From the NCBI GenBank assembly GCA_964397655.1, contig CAYNKA010000004.1, positions 62,001-126,000 on the forward strand: 64,000 nucleotides of DNA. Direction: 5' to 3'. A program made the translations under genes and the position numbers. Shown here in pieces: positions 60,099 to 64,000 of this stretch. The stretch is from CAYNKA01 sp964397655. Lineage in GTDB: Bacteria; Spirochaetota; Spirochaetia; DTKZ01. Below the pieces are notes generated by a model, which saw nothing but the letters and a program-made list of their open reading frames with translations, did not search any database and was not told the DNA's origin. The stretch's first letter is position 1; each line of letters starts with the position of its first letter.

Positions 60099-61022
60099 AT
60101 GAGGAAGATGCTTATTATAATTCCGATTCTCGCCGCGGGCCTCACCCTTGCGCTTTCGGCTCAGCAGGGAGAGCTCATCAAGGATTTCACCCTCACGGGG
60201 ACTTCGCAGGAAGGCGCGAACACGGTTTACGAGGTGCGCCACGCGACCGGCTTCGCCTTGACCGTCTCAGTACGCGGCGAGCCCACGCAGGAACAGGTGA
60301 AGATGGTCGAATCCATCGCCAGATCGATCATGGGCATGAAGTACCTGGTTCCCTCGACCGTGCGCATAGCTCTGTCGGACAGGCGGGCCGAGGTCATCAT
60401 GGTGCCCAAGTCTTTCACGTACAAAGGCGTCGATTACGTGCCCTACATGCCGTCGGGCGTGCAGTTCTTCTACGTCGATTCCCTCGAGTACGACTTCCGG
60501 CTCATGGTGCAGAACCTTTTCCTCAGGGTGCGCGGACAGTATTTCTCGGAGGAGCAATTCGCCGACAAGATCGCGAGCGCCGTGGAGAATCCCTACTCCT
60601 ACATCCAGACCCACGATCCCGAATACATCATCAAGAAATTCCAGGAGATCGAAGAAAACATCGAGAGGATGAAGGCCGCGTTCGCCTCGACCGTGGCCGC
60701 CGGAAAGGACGAGCTTTCGGCCTTGAAGGCCGAGCTTTCGGCGACGAAGAGCGACTTGGCCGCCGCCAACAAGAAAGCCGAAAGCCTGCTCTCGGATTTC
60801 AATCTGCTCAGAAATGCCGTCGTGGTCTTGAATAATCGCGGATTTTTCGGTAGCATCAACATACCCTCGCGGGAAGCTGTCGCGAAGCTTGTCGAAATGA
60901 AGAAACGCGAACCAGGTCTTACCATGCAGAATGCGGAGGCGCGCATGCAGGCCGAAGGCGTTCAGATTTCGAGCAAAGAAGTGTTTTTGGTATACAGTGT
61001 GTATTTCAACGAATTTCAGTAA
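60099..61022 (+). CDS. Exported protein of unknown function with coiled coil
   Basis: 307 aa. Signal peptide MRKMLIIIPILAAGLTLALSAQ. The mature region is mixed alpha/beta with a heptad stretch ELSALKAELSATKSDLAAAN (about 205-235). Family not recognised. It begins 10 bp after the coiled-coil membrane protein, so it is the third gene of the cyclase operon. GGAG is weakly present upstream. Confidence 0.75.
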   Translation: MRKMLIIIPILAAGLTLALSAQQGELIKDFTLTGTSQEGANTVYEVRHATGFALTVSVRGEPTQEQVKMVESIARSIMGMKYLVPSTVRIALSDRRAEVIMVPKSFTYKGVDYVPYMPSGVQFFYVDSLEYDFRLMVQNLFLRVRGQYFSEEQFADKIASAVENPYSYIQTHDPEYIIKKFQEIEENIERMKAAFASTVAAGKDELSALKAELSATKSDLAAANKKAESLLSDFNLLRNAVVVLNNRGFFGSINIPSREAVAKLVEMKKREPGLTMQNAEARMQAEGVQISSKEVFLVYSVYFNEFQ

Positions 61023-61288
61023 TCGGAGGCTCTTTCAAAATCGGTGATTTTTGAAAACGCCTCACTTCTTCTGGAACACCCCTCGTCGCGCCGAGATTCA
61101 CTTCTTCGCTTCTCACGTTCGGGAGGGGCGTATTCGCATCGGCGGTTTCAGGGGAAGGTGCATTGAAAAACCTTCGACTCGAGCGTGAATTTGTACCACA
61201 TGAAAGATCGATTCTCTCGTAGGAATCGCAGGATTCGCCTACGATTGATTCGTAAAGTAGACACTAATTTGAGAGGTCAGGATTATCT
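61023..61288. other. Region before EF-G with two hairpins
   Basis: 266 bp without a gene. First hairpin 61027-61064 (GAGGC/GCCTC outer stem plus a TTTCAAAA/TTTTGAAA inner stem) may terminate or protect the upstream message. A second, 61217-61244, has stem TCGTAGG/CCTACGA plus AATC/GATT, and lies 45 bases before the EF-G start. AT-rich TTGATT and TAATTT elements (61245-61270) are too close together to form a convincing promoter. Confidence 0.5.
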
Positions 61289-63373
61289 ATGAGTGAAATT
61301 TCCAAAATGAGGAATATCGGGATCAGCGCCCATATTGACTCGGGAAAGACCACCCTAACGGAAAGGATTCTGTATTACTGCGACAAGATACACGCGATCC
61401 ATGAAGTGAAGGGGAAAGACGGCCATGGCGCAACCATGGACTATATGGAACTCGAACGGGAACGGGGGATCACCATCACCTCCGCTTCCACCAACGTGAC
61501 CTGGGACGGCCATACGATCAACATCATCGACACCCCTGGCCACGTGGATTTCACCATCGAGGTCGAACGCTCCCTGCGCGTGCTCGACGGGGCCATCCTG
61601 GTCCTCTGCTCGGTCGGCGGCGTCCAGTCCCAGTCGATAACCGTGGACCGGCAGCTCAAGCGGTACAACGTGCCCTTCGTCGCGTTCGTGAACAAGTGCG
61701 ACAGGACGGGCGCCAACCCCTACCGCGTGAAGGACCAGCTCAGGGAAAAACTCGGTCACAACGCGGTTCTCATGCAGATTCCCATCGGGCTCGAAGACAA
61801 GTTCGAAGGCGTCGTGGACCTCATCGGCATGAAGGCCCTCTACTACGAAGGCCCGAACGGCGACGATCTCGTGGAGAGGGACATCCCCGATTCCATGAAG
61901 GAGGAGGCCGCCAGGAGGCGCGAGGAGATCATCGACGCCGCCTCGCTTTTTTCCGACGAACTGTCCGAGGCTTATCTCGACGGAAAGGCCACGGTTGAGC
62001 AGATCCACGCCGCCATCAGGACCGGCGTCCTGAAACGGGAGCTCATCCCGGTATTCATGGGATCCGCGTACAAGAACAAGGGCATACAGACCCTTCTGGA
62101 CGGCGTCGTGCGTTACCTGCCGGACCCTACGGACGTGAAGAACTTCGCCCTCGACCTCGACAACGAGGAGACCCAGGTGGAGCTCAAGTCGGATCCCAAG
62201 CTTCCGGCCGTCGCCCTCGCCTTCAAGCTCGAAGATGGTCAGTACGGACAGCTCACCTACATCCGCGTCTACCAGGGCGAGATCAGGAAGGGGGACGAAC
62301 TCTACAACAGCCGTTCGCGGCGGAAGTTCAAGGTCGGCCGCCTCATCAGGATGCATGCGAACGCGATGGAGGATATCGGCGAGGCGCCTTGCGGCGATAT
62401 CGTGGCGCTCTTCGGAGTGGAGTGCGCTTCCGGCGACACCTTCTGCAAATACGGCACCAATTACTCGATGACCTCGATGTACGTGCCGCAGCCGGTCATC
62501 TCGCTCGCCGTAACGCCCAAGGACAAGAACTCGAGCGACAACATGGCGAAGGCCCTCGGGCGATTCACCAAAGAAGATCCGACTTTCAGGACTTTCGTTG
62601 ACCCCGAATCGAATCAGACTATAATTCAAGGTATGGGCGAGCTCCACCTGGACGTCTATATCGAACGGATGAAACGGGAATACAAGGCGGAGGTCGAAAC
62701 GGGGATGCCTCAGGTCGCATATCGGGAGACCATCACCCAAAAGGCCGAGTTCGATTACCTGCACAAGAAACAGACCGGCGGTTCCGGCCAGTACGGCCGC
62801 GTTGCCGGATATATCGAGCCGAACGAGGAAAAGGAATACGAGTTCCTCAACCTCATCAAGGGCGGCGTCATTCCCAACGAGTTCATCCCCTCCTGCGATA
62901 AGGGCTTCCAGGCAGCGAAGACGAAGGGCACCCTCATCGGCTTCCCCATCGTCAACATCAGATGCGCGATCAACGACGGAAGCACGCACCCCGTGGACTC
63001 CTCCGACATGGCCTTCCAGCAGGCGGCCATCGGGGCCTTCCGCCAGGCTTACGACAAGGCGAAACCTATCATCCTCGAGCCGATCATGAAGGTGAGCGTG
63101 GAAGGGCCCACCGAGTTCCAGGGGAATATCTTCGGAAGCATAAACCAGCGGCGCGGCGTCATCGTGAGCTCCACCGAAGACGGGAATTTCTCGCGGATCG
63201 AAGCGGAGGTACCTTTGAGCGAAATGTTCGGGTATTCCACGGTGATCCGCTCCCTCACCCAGGGCAAGGCGGAGTTCACCATGGAGTTCCTCAAGTACGG
63301 GAAAGTCCCCAACAACATAGCCGAGGAACTGAAGAAACAGTATCAAGAAAAACGCCGTAAGGAACAAAAATAA
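61289..63373 (+). CDS. fusA: Translation elongation factor G, spirochaetal spdEFG1-like
   Basis: 694 aa GTPase that drives tRNA-mRNA translocation. G1 AHIDSGKTTLTE, G2 RERGITITSA, G3 DTPGHVDFT, G4 NKCDRTG (Cys replaces the usual Met/Leu/Gln), and G5 GSAYKNKG. The N-terminus RNIGISAHIDSGKTTLTERI, and HEVKGKDGHGATMDYMELER closely follow mitochondrial EF-G1. Spirochaetes and planctomycetes carry two such EF-Gs: spdEFG1 for translocation and spdEFG2 for recycling. The sequence suggests spdEFG1. Followed by a P-loop ATPase gene 16 bp downstream. Confidence 0.93.
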   Translation: MSEISKMRNIGISAHIDSGKTTLTERILYYCDKIHAIHEVKGKDGHGATMDYMELERERGITITSASTNVTWDGHTINIIDTPGHVDFTIEVERSLRVLDGAILVLCSVGGVQSQSITVDRQLKRYNVPFVAFVNKCDRTGANPYRVKDQLREKLGHNAVLMQIPIGLEDKFEGVVDLIGMKALYYEGPNGDDLVERDIPDSMKEEAARRREEIIDAASLFSDELSEAYLDGKATVEQIHAAIRTGVLKRELIPVFMGSAYKNKGIQTLLDGVVRYLPDPTDVKNFALDLDNEETQVELKSDPKLPAVALAFKLEDGQYGQLTYIRVYQGEIRKGDELYNSRSRRKFKVGRLIRMHANAMEDIGEAPCGDIVALFGVECASGDTFCKYGTNYSMTSMYVPQPVISLAVTPKDKNSSDNMAKALGRFTKEDPTFRTFVDPESNQTIIQGMGELHLDVYIERMKREYKAEVETGMPQVAYRETITQKAEFDYLHKKQTGGSGQYGRVAGYIEPNEEKEYEFLNLIKGGVIPNEFIPSCDKGFQAAKTKGTLIGFPIVNIRCAINDGSTHPVDSSDMAFQQAAIGAFRQAYDKAKPIILEPIMKVSVEGPTEFQGNIFGSINQRRGVIVSSTEDGNFSRIEAEVPLSEMFGYSTVIRSLTQGKAEFTMEFLKYGKVPNNIAEELKKQYQEKRRKEQK

Positions 63374-63389
63374 AATCGGAGGGATGTTT

Positions 63390-64000
63390 ATGGTGAGAAA
63401 GGAACTTATCAAAAGAAGTCCTTTGCGCATTCTCGAAAAATCTATCCGGGGCGGCGTGAAGAAGGGCGACATCGCCATCATAGCGTCGCCGAAGGGTATA
63501 GGAAAAACCGCGTGCCTCGTGCACATCGCGACCGACAACCTTATTCAGGGAAAGCACATAATCCATGTTTCCTTTTCGTCCCGAACCGATCACATCGTCA
63601 GCTGGTACGAGGATATTTTCAGGGAGATCGCGAGGAAGCTGGAAATCGATTCCGTCATGGACGTGCATGACGAGATAATCCGCAACAGGGTCATCATGAA
63701 TTTCAACCAGGAGGGGATGAAGACCGATCAGATCGTCCGCAGCCTTCGCGCAATGATGCAGGGAGGCGGGTTCGCCGCCGACCAGATCGTGGTGGACGGG
63801 TACGACTTTTCGAAGAGCTCTCCGCAAGACTTCTCCCAGCTGTCGGACTTCGCCAAGGAGGTCGGGGTGTCCTTCTGGTTCAGCGCCTCGATCAAGAGCG
63901 AGAACATGTCCGGACCCAAGGGGGTGCCGACGCCTCTCGAGAGTTTCATGGATCTCACGTCGATCGTGATAACCCTCGCCGACGAGAAGGAGCACATCGC
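63390..64000 (+). CDS. P-loop ATPase, RecA/DnaB-like fold (3' end outside window)
   Basis: At least 203 aa, open to the window end. Walker A is ASPKGIGKTACLVHIATDNL near residue 35, following a KaiC/RecA-like start (SIRGGVKKGDIAIIASP). A Walker B-like FAADQIVVDGYDF follows. It looks like a cytoplasmic KaiC-like ATPase but no specific family could be named. The start is ATG 63390 with GGAGGG six bases upstream; ATG 63384 would abut the Shine-Dalgarno. Probably co-transcribed with EF-G. Confidence 0.75.
   Translation, partial: MVRKELIKRSPLRILEKSIRGGVKKGDIAIIASPKGIGKTACLVHIATDNLIQGKHIIHVSFSSRTDHIVSWYEDIFREIARKLEIDSVMDVHDEIIRNRVIMNFNQEGMKTDQIVRSLRAMMQGGGFAADQIVVDGYDFSKSSPQDFSQLSDFAKEVGVSFWFSASIKSENMSGPKGVPTPLESFMDLTSIVITLADEKEHI

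Noticed and set aside
61355..63538. Long open frame on the minus strand over EF-G
   Set aside because: Antisense shadow of a highly conserved GTPase gene.
1..64000. CRISPR arrays, tRNA/rRNA genes, transposases, phage genes
   Set aside because: No regularly spaced repeats, no tRNA arm patterns, and no recognisable transposase, integrase or phage structural protein were seen.

Overview
The window reads as chromosome of a high-GC, strictly anaerobic spirochaete (Treponema/Spirochaetales-like). This rests on an archaeal/eukaryotic-type PheRS pair (pheS, then a short pheT), a mitochondrial-like EF-G of the spirochaetal spdEFG1 kind, a membrane class III adenylate cyclase followed by two spirochaete-type envelope proteins, BMP-family (PnrA-like) purine uptake, and an NAD-linked trimeric [FeFe]-hydrogenase. 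No rRNA, tRNA, CRISPR, IS element or prophage was seen. Assignment below phylum level is inference.

Layout. 1-3.7 kb: 3' end of a polyprenyl synthase, an NlpC/P60-like lipoprotein, FtsJ/RlmE methyltransferase, rhomboid, a secreted unknown and a DUF212 protein. 3.8-4.3 kb: a gene-poor stretch ending in the pheST promoter. 4.4-7.7 kb: pheST. 7.8-10.4 kb: a histidine kinase with an ABC-binding-protein-like sensor, and its CheY-like partner. 10.4-16.6 kb: an unknown protein, a cyclic-nucleotide-binding/nucleosidase-like fusion, ThrH, a DsrE-like protein and an NHLRC2-like secreted thioredoxin. 16.6-17.2 kb: the collapsed remnant of a molybdate-type ABC transporter. 17.4-27.6 kb: the hydrogenase region (hydCBA, a class V aminotransferase, a transglutaminase-like protein, then a thioredoxin-like ferredoxin, a sensory hydrogenase HydS and a PP2C/SpoIIE phosphatase). 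27.6-32.7 kb: chemoreceptor, AEC permease, TPR protein, glycerate kinase. 32.7-44 kb: a YesMN-type two-component system, a sugar-type ABC transporter, three UroD-superfamily proteins and an HpcH-type aldolase in one run, plus a convergent SMP-30 lactonase. 44-45.5 kb: a PIN toxin with an unusually large partner. 45.7-51.1 kb: purine-nucleoside ABC transporter with a convergent purine phosphoribosyltransferase. 51.3-56.1 kb: a complete branched-chain amino acid (Liv) transporter. 56.2-64 kb: a CBS-ACT protein, adenylate cyclase with two envelope proteins, EF-G, and a P-loop ATPase cut by the window end.

How the parts fit. The hydrogenase block would let the cell dispose of electrons from NADH and ferredoxin as H2, while HydS, the small ferredoxin and the phosphatase look like a redox/H2-sensing output that adjusts expression or activity. 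The HydS operon starts at a strong promoter whose start site lies inside a TGTGA-N6-TCACA palindrome of Rex or Crp/Fnr type, and the two hydrogenase operons share an AT-rich 11-mer. The 32.7-43 kb block looks like a self-contained import and catabolic unit for an unidentified substrate under YesMN control; it is the best candidate here for an undescribed pathway. A second general feature is a set of about ten genes whose -10 hexamer sits 5-9 bases before the start codon, which predicts leaderless mRNAs.
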